Source: Anaerobacillus arseniciselenatis (GTDB lineage: Bacteria > Bacillota > Bacilli > Bacillales > Anaerobacillaceae). From it: DNA of 64,000 bases. The notes below the pieces were generated by a model. It ran no database searches. It saw only the letters and a list, made by a program, of their open reading frames with translations, and was not told the origin of the DNA. Within the stretch, counting starts at the first letter, position 1. Each line of letters opens with the position of its first letter. Both the position numbers and the translations under genes were made by a program. Shown here in pieces: positions 9,364 to 17,541 of the stretch. The stretch covers positions 124,001 through 188,000 of the forward strand of contig NZ_MLQQ01000010.1 of the NCBI RefSeq assembly GCF_001865995.1, read 5' to 3'.

Positions 9364-9403
9364 AAGTCGAGCGTAAAACCTAACTTGGTTTCATACTCGA
9401 CTT
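9364..9403. terminator. Terminator downstream of yfkD-like gene
   Basis: The stem AAGTCGAG / CTCGACTT has an inner AACC/GGTT stem and, on the minus strand, is followed by TTTTTT. Confidence 0.6.
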
Positions 9404-9490
9404 CTTTATTTGCTACATGATTTTAAGTTTTGAGTAACGTGCTTAACTTTACTTTAACTTTGTCTCAAACGATAAATCCTATCTTCCTTT

Positions 9491-10294
9491 TTATCGTGGC
9501 TGGTTTGCCGAATAAAATTTTAACGCTACATGGTCTTGTACTGGAATCCATGCGCCAATTCCTTGCTGTGTAACGTTTTTCACTTCGATTCGTTTTTTTC
9601 CACCTTTAATAATTAAATAAACCTCGCCGTACGTTACTTTCCCTTTTTCATTTGCAGCTGGAACATAAGAGTACAAATATCCCACTTGTTTTACAGGGAC
9701 ATTGTAAACTTGCTCTTTTTTAGTACCATGACCGATGACTGTAGATAAAGCTAGTGGCATTCCTGTTTTTTCTGCTGCTTTTATCATCATCATTTTTTGC
9801 ACTTCATCGCTGTTAGGGATTTTTGCAGTTAAACCACCTGTTACTTTCTTTTGTTGATCTTGTGAATATTGAAGCTTTTTCGGTGTATTGCCTCCACGAT
9901 TGTCATGGTAGTTCGTATTTACTTTTTGATACTCCCAATTAACACTCGTTTCGTTTGATTCATAAGCAAGCGGCCATTGACCTAAATAGATCGAAGCATT
10001 CATAGTTAGAGCTAGCTTGTTACCTTTGATCGATGACTCATTTAAAATCCTTATCAATTCAGGATTTTCAATCGGTACATCAGCCGTGTCGATCAATTCT
10101 TGAGCCATCTCACTCGGCTGAAGATGAGGTAAATCTTGTGTTGGATTCGGATACGTGTTTTCTTTTGAAATATTTAACACATAATTCGGAACCCCCGAAT
10201 CTTTCTCTTCTTCCTTTTTATCCTCTGCAAAAGCTAATAAAGGTTGACCGAAGAGTACGCATAACAATGTAAAAATTATTAACGACTTTTTCAA
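9491..10294 (-). CDS. yfkD: YfkD-like secreted protein
   Basis: Exported protein of 267 residues with a signal peptide (MKKSLIIFTLLCVLFGQPLLAFA) and then a charged KKEEEKD segment. No catalytic motif is evident; the mature part contains LTMNASIYLGQWPLAYES and a C-terminal beta-rich region. It matches my memory of the YfkD family and occupies the expected neighbourhood (after yfjT). TTG start at 10294, seven bases after AGGAGGT. Function unknown; probably at the membrane-wall interface. Confidence 0.75.
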   Translation of the reverse strand: MKKSLIIFTLLCVLFGQPLLAFAEDKKEEEKDSGVPNYVLNISKENTYPNPTQDLPHLQPSEMAQELIDTADVPIENPELIRILNESSIKGNKLALTMNASIYLGQWPLAYESNETSVNWEYQKVNTNYHDNRGGNTPKKLQYSQDQQKKVTGGLTAKIPNSDEVQKMMMIKAAEKTGMPLALSTVIGHGTKKEQVYNVPVKQVGYLYSYVPAANEKGKVTYGEVYLIIKGGKKRIEVKNVTQQGIGAWIPVQDHVALKFYSANQPR

Positions 10295-10335
10295 TTGTAA
10301 TACCTCCTAATAAAAATAACGATTTTTTAAATAAT

Positions 10336-10456
10336 GGAGTGAATTTCATAATTACCTAAATTGAGCCATATCTAATCTATGTGTAGTTACGAACGACTTA
10401 ACACAACTACATATATATACTTAATGGCGATAATATCGAATTATGGAATTCATTAA
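10336..10456. mobile_element. MITE-like palindromic element, copy 3 (subtype A, reversed)
   Basis: Begins GAGTGAATTTCATAATTACC and ends AATTATGGAATTCATTA. Its edge is about 40 bp upstream of the yfkD-like start, so it probably lies in the 5' leader or promoter. Confidence 0.75.
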
Positions 10457-10502
10457 TTACCGTTATTTTTTTCGAAGATATAAAAATTTATCCATTACTT
10501 TT

Positions 10503-11111
10503 TTAGCTTACTCCATGAACCCATTTTTCTAAGTGTGGGAAAAACATTTGAATAAGTGGCCCAATTGAGAAGGTAACAATAACAGTTCCAATTCCAATCG
10601 GACCACCAAAGATAAAGGCAAATATTAAAGCCGTTACCTCTCCAATCGTTTTACCTACCATTAAGCTTACTTTAAGACGAAATTGGACGGCCATCATTAA
10701 CCGATCAATTGGAATGATAGCAAATTTTGCTTGTAAGTAAGTTGCAATTCCAAATCCCATTAAAATAACACCAACTAATAAAACAACTAATTGCCATATA
10801 AATGTAGCTGGGTAAAAATTAGGGAATGCGATAATTAACCAAAAATCAATAAAGTAACCGATAATAAAAACCGTAATCATCGCAATAAATTCTGGTTTTT
10901 TCTTTAACAAGATCGCATTAATGAAAATTAAAATAAAACCTACCAAAATGACCCAAGTTCCTACAGTAAATCCTACAACATTGGAAAGGCCAACATTTAA
11001 AGCGTCCCAAGCTCCTGCGCCAAGCCTTGATAAAATTGTTAAACTTATTCCGAACGATAAAATAAATAAACCTAAAATAAAGCTAATACCTCTTTTTACA
11101 TTTGTACTCAT
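10503..11111 (-). CDS. YczE/YitT-like integral membrane protein
   Basis: Protein of 202 residues with about five hydrophobic segments. The N-terminal ISFILGLFILSFGISLTILS and the following LGAGAWDALNVGLS are typical of the YczE/YyaS family. The start is set at 11111 (MSTNVKRG) behind AAGGAGAT; a longer frame to 11168 would begin inside a MITE and is rejected. Transport substrate and role are unknown. Monocistronic. Confidence 0.75.
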   Translation of the reverse strand: MSTNVKRGISFILGLFILSFGISLTILSRLGAGAWDALNVGLSNVVGFTVGTWVILVGFILIFINAILLKKKPEFIAMITVFIIGYFIDFWLIIAFPNFYPATFIWQLVVLLVGVILMGFGIATYLQAKFAIIPIDRLMMAVQFRLKVSLMVGKTIGEVTALIFAFIFGGPIGIGTVIVTFSIGPLIQMFFPHLEKWVHGVS

Positions 11112-11128
11112 TGTTATAAATCTCCTTA

Positions 11129-11248
11129 TTGAGTGAATTTCATAATTACCAAAAATGAGCCAACTCACGCAATATATATTTTACGAATGTTTTGACGTAA
11201 CTATATATTGACCTTAGTGGCGGAAATAATAAATTATGAAATTCATTG
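11129..11248. mobile_element. MITE-like palindromic element, copy 4 (subtype B)
   Basis: Begins GAGTGAATTTCATAATTACC and ends AATTATGAAATTCATT; the core is TATATATTTTACGAATG ... AACTATATATTG. Its left end touches the ribosome site (AAGGAG) of the minus-strand membrane protein gene. Confidence 0.75.
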
Positions 11249-11395
11249 TATTGTTAAAATCCATGAAAATGCACGTTAAGAAATCATACATGAACAAATA
11301 ACCATTTTCAATATAGACAGAATAAATACGATTTATTTATGGAAACTAACATAAGGAAAAAATATCCTAAAATGTTTGAAAGATGGTGAGACTTC

Positions 11396-12013
11396 ATGGA
11401 CTTCCATTGGGTATGGAAAGCGGTTTTAATTGTTATTGTAGGCTCTCTTGTTTTACGATTGGCTGGCAGAAAATCGATTTCACAGTTAACCGTGTCACAA
11501 ACGGTCATTATGATTTCAATTGGTAACTTAATGATTCAGCCAGTGAGTAACCGAAATATTTTTATTACGTTCTTAATTGCATTAGTCCTCGTCCTCGTCC
11601 TAATTTTTATGGAATATATTCAAACAAAGTATGATAAATTTGAAAGTTTTATCACAGGGAAAGGAATACTTGTGATCGAAAATGGTGTTATTTTAGAGCA
11701 TAACCTCAAAAAATTACGCTTAACCATCGATCAGCTTGAAGTAAGACTCCGTCAAGAAAGTGTCCAAAGAATTTCCGATGTTCAAATGGCTACAATTGAA
11801 CCGAGTGGGCAAATTGGTTTGTTATTAAAAGAACACGCTCAACCAGCGACAAAACAAGACGTCCAACTGTTAATCAACTACCTGCACAGCAAGCTACCAG
11901 GTGGACAAATTCCACCTCCGACGATTGTACAACCGAATCCTATTGAAAGCGAACTGTTTTCAGAAGTTAAACACAAAGGTGAAAATCAACCAAACCATGG
12001 GAACTTAAAATAA
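11396..12013 (+). CDS. DUF421 (YetF-type) membrane protein
   Basis: Protein of 205 residues with an amphipathic N-terminus, two or three membrane segments (WKAVLIVIVGSLVLRLAG and IFITFLIALVLVLVLIF), then the soluble DUF421 domain with GKGILVIENGVILEHNLKK. LRLAGRKSISQLTVSQTVI is the family signature. It is slightly shorter than B. subtilis YetF (about 230 residues) and has a proline-rich tail (GGQIPPPTIVQP). The biochemical function is unknown; relatives are linked to spore or general stress regulons. Confidence 0.85.
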   Translation: MDFHWVWKAVLIVIVGSLVLRLAGRKSISQLTVSQTVIMISIGNLMIQPVSNRNIFITFLIALVLVLVLIFMEYIQTKYDKFESFITGKGILVIENGVILEHNLKKLRLTIDQLEVRLRQESVQRISDVQMATIEPSGQIGLLLKEHAQPATKQDVQLLINYLHSKLPGGQIPPPTIVQPNPIESELFSEVKHKGENQPNHGNLK

Positions 12014-12049
12014 TAGCTCATAGCTATTGTACGCAAAATTTCACAAACC

Positions 12050-12139
12050 TATATTTGCAAAATATATAGTTTGCGAATGGTTTTGACGCAACTATATATT
12101 GATCGTAGTGGCGAAAATAACGAATTATGAAATTCATTG
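12050..12139. mobile_element. MITE-like element, copy 5 (subtype B, left end degraded)
   Basis: The right arm (AACTATATATTGATC ... AATTATGAAATTCATT) is intact; the left terminus is barely recognisable near 12035. It ends about 65 bp before the next start codon. Confidence 0.6.
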
Positions 12140-12204
12140 AATTGTGTATGAAAATTGATTTTAAACAAAGATTATAAACAGAAAATGAGAAGGGAGATAA
12201 ATAA

Positions 12205-12612
12205 ATGAACCAAGATCATTTAAAAGAAGAAGTAATCAACATCATTGATAATGATCATGTTGGAGTATTGTCGACGATGCAAGAAAATAAACCACATGCG
12301 AGATATATGATGTTTTTTCATGATGAGTTACAACTTTATACAGCTACTAACAAGAAAACCCATAAAGTAGATGAAATAGAAGACAATCCTAACGTCCATG
12401 TTTTGTTAGGATTTAACGAAAATGAAAAGAAATATGTAGAACTTCAAGGCAAAGCAACCCTTGTTAACGATGATCAATTAAAGCAAAAGTACTGGAACGA
12501 CCAATTAATGCCTTGGCTCGACGGTCCAAACGATCCGGAGTATTGCTTATTAAAAATCGATCCAGAACATATCGAACTTATTGAAGGCAATAACGAGACT
12601 ACGATTATGTAG
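12205..12612 (+). CDS. Pyridoxamine 5'-phosphate oxidase-like flavoprotein (general stress protein 26 type)
   Basis: Protein of 135 residues with the split-barrel fold. The opening helix and strand VINIIDNDHVGVLSTMQENKPHARYM, the TATNKKTHKVDEIEDNPNVHVL segment and the C-terminal YCLLKIDPEHIEL match YdaG-like general stress proteins. These bind FMN or F420-like cofactors, but the substrate is unknown. It has a strong ribosome site (AGAAGGGAGAT). The MITE upstream may carry or interrupt the promoter. A SigB promoter was not identified. Confidence 0.8.
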   Translation: MNQDHLKEEVINIIDNDHVGVLSTMQENKPHARYMMFFHDELQLYTATNKKTHKVDEIEDNPNVHVLLGFNENEKKYVELQGKATLVNDDQLKQKYWNDQLMPWLDGPNDPEYCLLKIDPEHIELIEGNNETTIM

Positions 12613-12683
12613 GGTGAAAGAATAAGAAACGTTAGCAAAATGTTGAAAATTCATTAACACTTTTTCAAATTAAATAACACAAC

Positions 12684-12730
12684 AGGGGCTGTCCCAAAAC
12701 AAAGTGCCAAACACTTATGGGACAACCCCT
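12684..12730. terminator. Bidirectional terminator (AGGGGCTGTCCCA hairpin)
   Basis: AGGGGCTGTCCCA pairs with TGGGACAACCCCT and is followed by a T-containing tract, between convergent genes. Member of the GTGTCTGACAC-associated hairpin family. Confidence 0.7.
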
Positions 12731-12784
12731 TTCACATTAATAAGGGAAACGTTTTCTATAATGATCGGGTTTTAAATCTTCTAA

Positions 12785-12905
12785 TACCGATTTACTCCCC
12801 GAGCTGCAAGAATACGCCCCTAATTCGGAATTTACTCCCCTAACCACAAGAATTCGCTCCTAATTCGTAATTTACTCTCCTAATTGAAAAAATACTCCCG
12901 AGCAA
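12785..12905. repeat. 20-bp-period degenerate array
   Basis: Anchors of the form ACTCCCC/CGCTCC end at 12800, 12820, 12840, 12860, 12880 and 12899, i.e. every 20 bp, with consensus near TTACTCCCCTAATTCG. It sits at the 3' end of the OsmC gene. Confidence 0.7.
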
Positions 12906-12924
12906 AGGCTTACGGGAAACACGC

Positions 12925-13308
12925 TTAAGATATTATCTCAAACGACTCAGTTATCTCAATACTATCTTCTACCGATTGAACCATCGAGCAGTTTTTACGC
13001 GTAACTTTTAAGCACTTTTCAACGACTTCTTCAGTTAACCCAGATCCTGTGATTTGAAAATGCATATGTATTTTTGAAACGCTGTTTGCTCTTTTTTCGT
13101 TGCGTTCAATTTCTGTAGTGACGCTAATATCTGAGTATGCGATACGCTTTTTCTCTAACACTTTTCGTAAAATACCACCGCTACATACAGCAACAGCTGA
13201 CACTAATAACTGATATGGGCGATAACCATACTTTTCGTCACCACAAACTTGCAATTTTCCGTATTCTACTTCTGTTTCAAAACCGTGTTCTTTCATCACA
13301 AACTTCAT
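12925..13308 (-). CDS. OsmC family peroxide-detoxification-like protein
   Basis: Protein of 127 residues with the OsmC/Ohr fold. The two family cysteines are visible in VSAVAVCSGGILRK (about 42) and TRKNCSMVQSVEDS (about 108), the arrangement used for thiol-dependent hydroperoxide reduction. The GYRPYQLLVSA segment is the usual start of the first long helix. The length is near the family minimum and close to YhfA/YmaD-type members. Monocistronic, convergent with the PNPOx-like gene. Confidence 0.82.
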   Translation of the reverse strand: MKFVMKEHGFETEVEYGKLQVCGDEKYGYRPYQLLVSAVAVCSGGILRKVLEKKRIAYSDISVTTEIERNEKRANSVSKIHMHFQITGSGLTEEVVEKCLKVTRKNCSMVQSVEDSIEITESFEIIS

Positions 13309-13565
13309 TTTATTACACCTCTTTTTTATTCATTTATATCATTGTAAACATTCAAAACCGTTTCGTCATCTTTATAGTACCAAGTTAACTTATCTCGTGA
13401 AAGCAATGTCTGTTGGAAAAGGTGTTTAACCTTTTTATCATAGTAACTAGTATTCCTTTATAAAAATAATTAGCGACTCTAAACTTTTTATTTAAATCCA
13501 TCGCAATAAAAGTTAAAATTAAAAGTGGCATTTTAATGGATATCATGAACGAATGGAGTTTTTTT

Positions 13566-14768
13566 ATGCATGCGACTAATAATGTAAACAATCCGATCTA
13601 TCGTTATTGGGTTTTAGTTGGGATGGTTCTTATAGCAGGATTTTCGCAAGGTATGTTACTTCCGCTATTGGCAATTATGCTTGAACAAGTAGGAGTTTCT
13701 TCGTCTTTAAACGGCTTAAATGCGGCTGGTCTTTATATTGGAATTTTATTAATTTCACCTTTTATTGAAAAGCCGGTGCGACATTTTGGATATAAACCTG
13801 TTATCGTAACTGGCTTAATTTTAGTTGCCACCTCACTAATGTTATTCCCATTTTGGCAAGTATTTTGGTTTTGGTTTATGCTCAGGGTGATCGTAGGGAT
13901 TGGTGACAATTTAATTCATTACGCTACTCAAGTTTGGATAACATCAACGAGTCCTAAAAAAACGCGCGGACGCAACCTATCCATTTACGGGCTCGCTTTC
14001 GGTATGGGATTTGCGATTGGCCCGTTAATGACGAGGTTACTCGCGGTAAATGAATTTTTACCTTTTATAATCGCTTCTGTTACTAGCCTTTTCTCTTGGG
14101 TATTTGTTATGAAACTTCGAAATGAATGGCCTGACAACGAAGTAACGACTGCTTCAAAACTCGGGACTTGGGCTCGTTATAAAAAAGTCGTTTCATACGC
14201 TTGGTTTGCGTTGTTACCTGCTTTTTGTTACGGGTATTTAGAGGCATCTTTACACGGAAACTTTCCGGTATATGCATTGCGGTCAGGAATGACGATAGAT
14301 TGGGTCTCGATTTTACTTCCTTCATTTGTCGTTGGAAGTTTAGTGACGCAACTACCGTTAGGAATATTGAGTGATAAGATCGGTCGTAAAAAAGTGTTAT
14401 TGTCAGTAATTTTTCTTGGATTTTTGTCGTTTATGGCAATGTCTTTCTTTGAGAGTTCAATGACCGGTTTGTTACTTTGCTTTATTTTTGCTGGAATGTT
14501 CATAGGCTCGACTTTTTCACTTGGAATGGCGTATTTAGCCGACTTAATTCCTGCATCACTACTGCCTACTGGTAATGTGATGCTTGCTGTTGCTTTTGCA
14601 CTCGGTAGTATTTTCGGTCCAATTATCGGTGGGATTTTTATCGACCTTTTCGAAAGCGGGAGTATTTATTACTCAATAAGTGGGATGTTGTTACTTGTAT
14701 TGATTGCCGGACTAGTGTTTACACCGAAGTTAGATGGCGGAGAGCAAACCGTGATAAATTCAGCTTAG
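13566..14768 (+). CDS. MFS transporter (YfkF-like)
   Basis: Major facilitator of 400 residues with 12 predicted membrane helices. The loop 2-3 motif appears as EKPVRHFGYKPVIV and the loop 8-9 motif as GILSDKIGRKKVLL. I prefer the ATG at 13566 because GGAG lies seven bases upstream; an in-frame ATG at 13536 has no ribosome site. Gene order near yfkD suggests B. subtilis yfkF, a presumed drug-type exporter, but the substrate is not deducible. Confidence 0.82.
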   Translation: MHATNNVNNPIYRYWVLVGMVLIAGFSQGMLLPLLAIMLEQVGVSSSLNGLNAAGLYIGILLISPFIEKPVRHFGYKPVIVTGLILVATSLMLFPFWQVFWFWFMLRVIVGIGDNLIHYATQVWITSTSPKKTRGRNLSIYGLAFGMGFAIGPLMTRLLAVNEFLPFIIASVTSLFSWVFVMKLRNEWPDNEVTTASKLGTWARYKKVVSYAWFALLPAFCYGYLEASLHGNFPVYALRSGMTIDWVSILLPSFVVGSLVTQLPLGILSDKIGRKKVLLSVIFLGFLSFMAMSFFESSMTGLLLCFIFAGMFIGSTFSLGMAYLADLIPASLLPTGNVMLAVAFALGSIFGPIIGGIFIDLFESGSIYYSISGMLLLVLIAGLVFTPKLDGGEQTVINSA

Positions 14769-14808
14769 TGGCCTAGAGACCGGCTTGACTTGAACAACTT
14801 GGTTTGGT

Positions 14809-14978
14809 GCATTGAACTTCGGGTTTGGTGCATTGAAACGCTGGTTTGTTGCATTGAACGCAGATTTAGATGCATTAAACTTATTTGACGCATTGAACCG
14901 CTAGTTTGGCGCATTGAAACGAGATTTAGGTGCATTGAACTTATTTGACGCATTGAACCGCTGTTTTAGCGCAGTCAA
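14809..14978. repeat. 21/18-bp-period degenerate array (GCATTGAA)
   Basis: GCATTGAA-like anchors begin at 14809, 14830, 14851, 14872, 14890, 14911, 14932, 14950 and 14971, with steps of 21, 21, 21, 18, 21, 21, 18 and 21. All steps are multiples of three, and a 60-bp block (21+21+18) is itself repeated. An open minus-strand frame gives heptads such as SMHQTRS, but there is no ribosome site. It lies between the MFS gene and the csp terminator. Confidence 0.75.
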
Positions 14979-14989
14979 TCATAAGAAAA

Positions 14990-15013
14990 CAGCCTTCACA
15001 ATTGTGAAGGCTG
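14990..15013. terminator. Terminator of the cold-shock gene
   Basis: Perfect 24-bp palindrome built from CAGCCTTCACAA and its complement; on the minus strand it is followed by TTTTC. Confidence 0.8.
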
Positions 15014-15029
15014 TCCATTATATTTGTTA

Positions 15030-15230
15030 TTAGATCTTAGTTACGTTAGCAGCTTGAGGTCCACGGTTACCTTCAACGATTTCGAAAGAAACTTCTTGAC
15101 CTTCTTCTAAAGATTTGAAACCTTCAGATTGAATTGCTGAGAAGTGTACGAATACATCGTCTCCACCTTCAACTTCGATGAAACCGAAACCTTTTTCAGC
15201 GTTAAACCATTTTACTTTACCGTTTTGCAT
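15030..15230 (-). CDS. csp: Cold-shock protein (CspB/C/D family)
   Basis: Single cold-shock domain of 66 residues that binds single-stranded RNA/DNA. RNP1 is KGFGFIEV and RNP2 is VFVHFSAI. The start is set at 15230 (MQNGKVKWF) behind AGGAGG; an upstream GTG/TTG extension is not supported. It has its own terminator at 14990-15013. The leader of at least 250 bp upstream may carry temperature-responsive structure, as in other csp mRNAs, though I could not define one. Confidence 0.95.
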   Translation of the reverse strand: MQNGKVKWFNAEKGFGFIEVEGGDDVFVHFSAIQSEGFKSLEEGQEVSFEIVEGNRGPQAANVTKI

Positions 15231-15563
15231 AATAATATTGCCTCCTAAATTTCGTGCCTTGCACAATGTTAATTTACACTAAACCTAACAAAAAATGAGA
15301 TAAAGATATGAACGTCTATACTAAAGACGGTTTTATCGTTTATAGTATGAGAATTCAACTTAATTTTACTCCAAGAAGTCATTAGTAATTGTTAGAAAAT
15401 GGCTTCAATAAGTAAAAAAATAACTCAAAGGGCACTTTAAAAAAGGCCTAAGTATTATTGCTTTATTTCATTCTGTCTGGTCGAGCTACTAGAGCGCTTA
15501 CTCTAGATAAATTTATATTAGCATAGCGATTTTTAAATTGCAATTTTTCACCCAAATTAATTT
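15231..15563. other. Gene-free leader region of the cold-shock gene
   Basis: AT-rich, no credible frame. It holds the small hairpin CTAGAGCGCTTACTCTAG at about 15489-15506, downstream of the release-factor-like gene, possibly a weak terminator. The remainder should contain the csp promoter and 5' leader. Confidence 0.4.
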
Positions 15564-16358
15564 TTACACTGCTACGACTTCTTTTAAAATTAAGTCATTT
15601 TGTTCTTTACTAGAAAATGTTTTTCTTAAAACATTTTTAATTTTTATTTTTAAATAATTTTCTAAATCTGGTAAGTATTCAGCTTGTCCAATTACATTGA
15701 CGTATTTCCAATGTAATTGTTTAGAGACTTCTTCAATTTCTGGTAGAAGCGTACGTAACCAGCGCTGTTGGTTTGCACTATACCTTTCTTGGAAGTGGTC
15801 TTTGTGGTTAGCGCTTGAAGGCATTCTCTCTGTTGCAGCTAGTCCATCAAAAGAACGCCAATCATCGGTATACGCTTCAAAAGTAAAGCGTGCAACTTCT
15901 TCTAACTCTCCTAATGAAGAATGCATTAAAATTAGCTCATCATCATTGGCAATAATCACTCCGCTTGATGGATACTGATCTTGAATTTGTTCTATTTGAT
16001 GTAATTCAGGCTTATCTTCCCAAAAGAATTCAGTTTCAACAGGTAGTTGTAGAAAGTGAACAGAATAAAGTTTAGCATCACAAGAAGCAAAAATGACAAT
16101 ACTTTTTTGTAAATTCGTTACAGAGTTTTGAATGGTCTTTTCTACTTTTTTCTTCAAAGCCTTATAACGTTTTAATTCCTTTTCATTTCCACCGACTTCA
16201 ATATAAGACTCCAACTTTTTCAAACCATTTTTTAGCCTTATTTTCCAAGAGCCGTTTTGGCACTCACTACGATCTGTGTTTAAATAAAGCGTTAATACTT
16301 TCTTCCCTTTTTCCTGTTCAAAACTTTTTAATTCTTTAACAACATTGCTTAAAGCCAC
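15564..16358 (-). CDS. Probable VLRF1-type aeRF1-like release factor
   Basis: Protein of 264 residues beginning with an N-terminal helix and the strand KKVLTLYLNTDRSE, followed by KSIVIFASCDAKLYSVHFLQLPV and a second half containing VIIANDDELILMHSSLGE. The fold pattern and the LYLNTDR opening resemble the Vms1-like release factor clade (VLRF1). Eukaryotic Vms1/ANKZF1 members cleave tRNA from stalled nascent chains in ribosome quality control. A catalytic GGQ is not visible. The assignment comes from recalled sequence style and needs profile confirmation. Single gene. Confidence 0.55.
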   Translation of the reverse strand: MALSNVVKELKSFEQEKGKKVLTLYLNTDRSECQNGSWKIRLKNGLKKLESYIEVGGNEKELKRYKALKKKVEKTIQNSVTNLQKSIVIFASCDAKLYSVHFLQLPVETEFFWEDKPELHQIEQIQDQYPSSGVIIANDDELILMHSSLGELEEVARFTFEAYTDDWRSFDGLAATERMPSSANHKDHFQERYSANQQRWLRTLLPEIEEVSKQLHWKYVNVIGQAEYLPDLENYLKIKIKNVLRKTFSSKEQNDLILKEVVAV

Positions 16359-16461
16359 TTAGTAATCCCCCTTTAAAATATGGATTACTATTCAATAACC
16401 GTTTTAAAAAAATGATAAACATTTAAAATTAACCCCTCAGCTAGTCCTCATTGTTAAGAAG

Positions 16462-16555
16462 GTTTTCAAACCAGCATAACGATTTACTGTTACCATCTAA
16501 AATGAAAATCGGGCGAGTGCCCTAACCAACTAGCCGCTAACCAACAAACCAACTT
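16462..16555. repeat. Composite intergenic repeat (CCAACTAGCC element), copy a (short)
   Basis: Contains AACGATTTACTGTTACCATC and the tail CCAACTAGCCGCTAACCAAC. It ends next to the terminator at 16567. Related copies lie at 18599, 32517, 47711 and 62947. Confidence 0.65.
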
Positions 16556-16566
16556 ATATACAAAAA

Positions 16567-16594
16567 GAAGGCAACCACGTTTGTGATTACCTTC
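16567..16594 (-). terminator. Terminator of an unassigned minus-strand transcript
   Basis: On the minus strand GAAGGTAATCAC pairs with GTGGTTGCCTTC (one G-T pair) and is followed by TTTTT. No annotated gene ends here. Confidence 0.65.
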
Positions 16595-16599
16595 TCCAA

Positions 16600-16790
16600 C
16601 CATAAACACATTAATGCCTATTCAAAATCGATGTTCTAGGGCCGTAACGGTTACTGTCTGCCGTAAACACCTCCAGTGATGGTACTAGCTAATGTTGAAC
16701 GAACTTGTTCAATGCTATCACACCTCTCTTGAGATGTTGCTTTTATTAGAAAACATTACTTTCACATATTTGTGCAAGCTTGTTTTCCTT
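16600..16790 (-). ncRNA. Candidate small transcript or very short ORF (sRNA/leader peptide)
   Basis: The terminator at 16567-16594 has no gene upstream of it until 16929, and that gene ends with no T-rich hairpin of its own. In the interval, the minus strand has AGAGAGGTGTGATAGC, a good Shine-Dalgarno match, followed by ATT and 19 further sense codons ending GGVYGRQ then TAA. ATT is a rare start, so either an unusual short ORF or a noncoding RNA is possible. A read-through 3' UTR of the 16929 gene is the dull alternative. Confidence 0.3.
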
Positions 16791-16928
16791 TACTTTAGTT
16801 TTTTAACAAAGTTAAATATCTAAAGCAGCATACTTTCCTTACATCTTTTTGAATGATGGCTAGTGTATATGGTTTTTTGAAAAGGACTATGTCCTCCTCG
16901 CTAATTATGATGTACAATTCTTAAAAAC

Positions 16929-17390
16929 TTATGCGTTGTCTTTTGTTTCTAAATTTTGGTCTTTTTCTTCTATAGACTTTATTTCTCCTCGTTTTTCCTC
17001 AGACACATTTTTATCTACTGAATCTAGTTCTTCTTCAAACTTATGTTTACACGTTTCATACATATCGACAAGTTGATCTTTTGTTTGTTGAACGGTATTA
17101 ACCATTTCCGATGAGCTACGTTTTAAATGCTTGATATTTCCAGAAAGTGCCTTTAAATCATTGTTTGTTTCGTCAACGACTTTTGTGAACTTTTCACTCG
17201 TATTCTTCAGCTGTTCAACAATTTCCGTTCTATTTTCATTAAGAAATTTTAAAACATCTGTTGACGTACGATAGCACTTTGTAATACAAGTGCTAAGTTG
17301 TGTTTTCGATTTAAATACAGCTACCGCGCCCCCTACAACTCCACCGATAATAGCTCCACGAACTAACATTTTTTTAGTATGTTCTTCCAT
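16929..17390 (-). CDS. YtxH-like membrane-anchored coiled-coil protein
   Basis: Protein of 153 residues. The N-terminal glycine-rich membrane segment MLVRGAIIGGVVGGAVAVF is followed by a long charged helical region, including VDETNNDLKALSGNIKHLKR and QTKDQLVDMYETC, and an acidic-basic tail. This layout is that of YtxH-like general stress proteins. The start is probably ATG 17390; AAGGAG lies about 13 bases upstream. An upstream TTG (17414) has no ribosome site. Function unknown. Confidence 0.65.
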   Translation of the reverse strand: MEEHTKKMLVRGAIIGGVVGGAVAVFKSKTQLSTCITKCYRTSTDVLKFLNENRTEIVEQLKNTSEKFTKVVDETNNDLKALSGNIKHLKRSSSEMVNTVQQTKDQLVDMYETCKHKFEEELDSVDKNVSEEKRGEIKSIEEKDQNLETKDNA

Positions 17391-17541
17391 TTCTCCACAC
17401 CCACTCCTTGTCAACCTAAAATATACAGTTATATTTTAACAATAAATCGAGTGAAACAGTATGCTAATTTTAAATTATTATTGAATGAACAGTCACTCAA
17501 CTAACTATTAAAAATATTTACACTTCTTGGCCACTCTCAAA

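Noticed and set aside
11112..11168. N-terminal extension of the YczE-like protein
   Set aside because: It is encoded by the MITE; the ATG at 11111 has a proper ribosome site.
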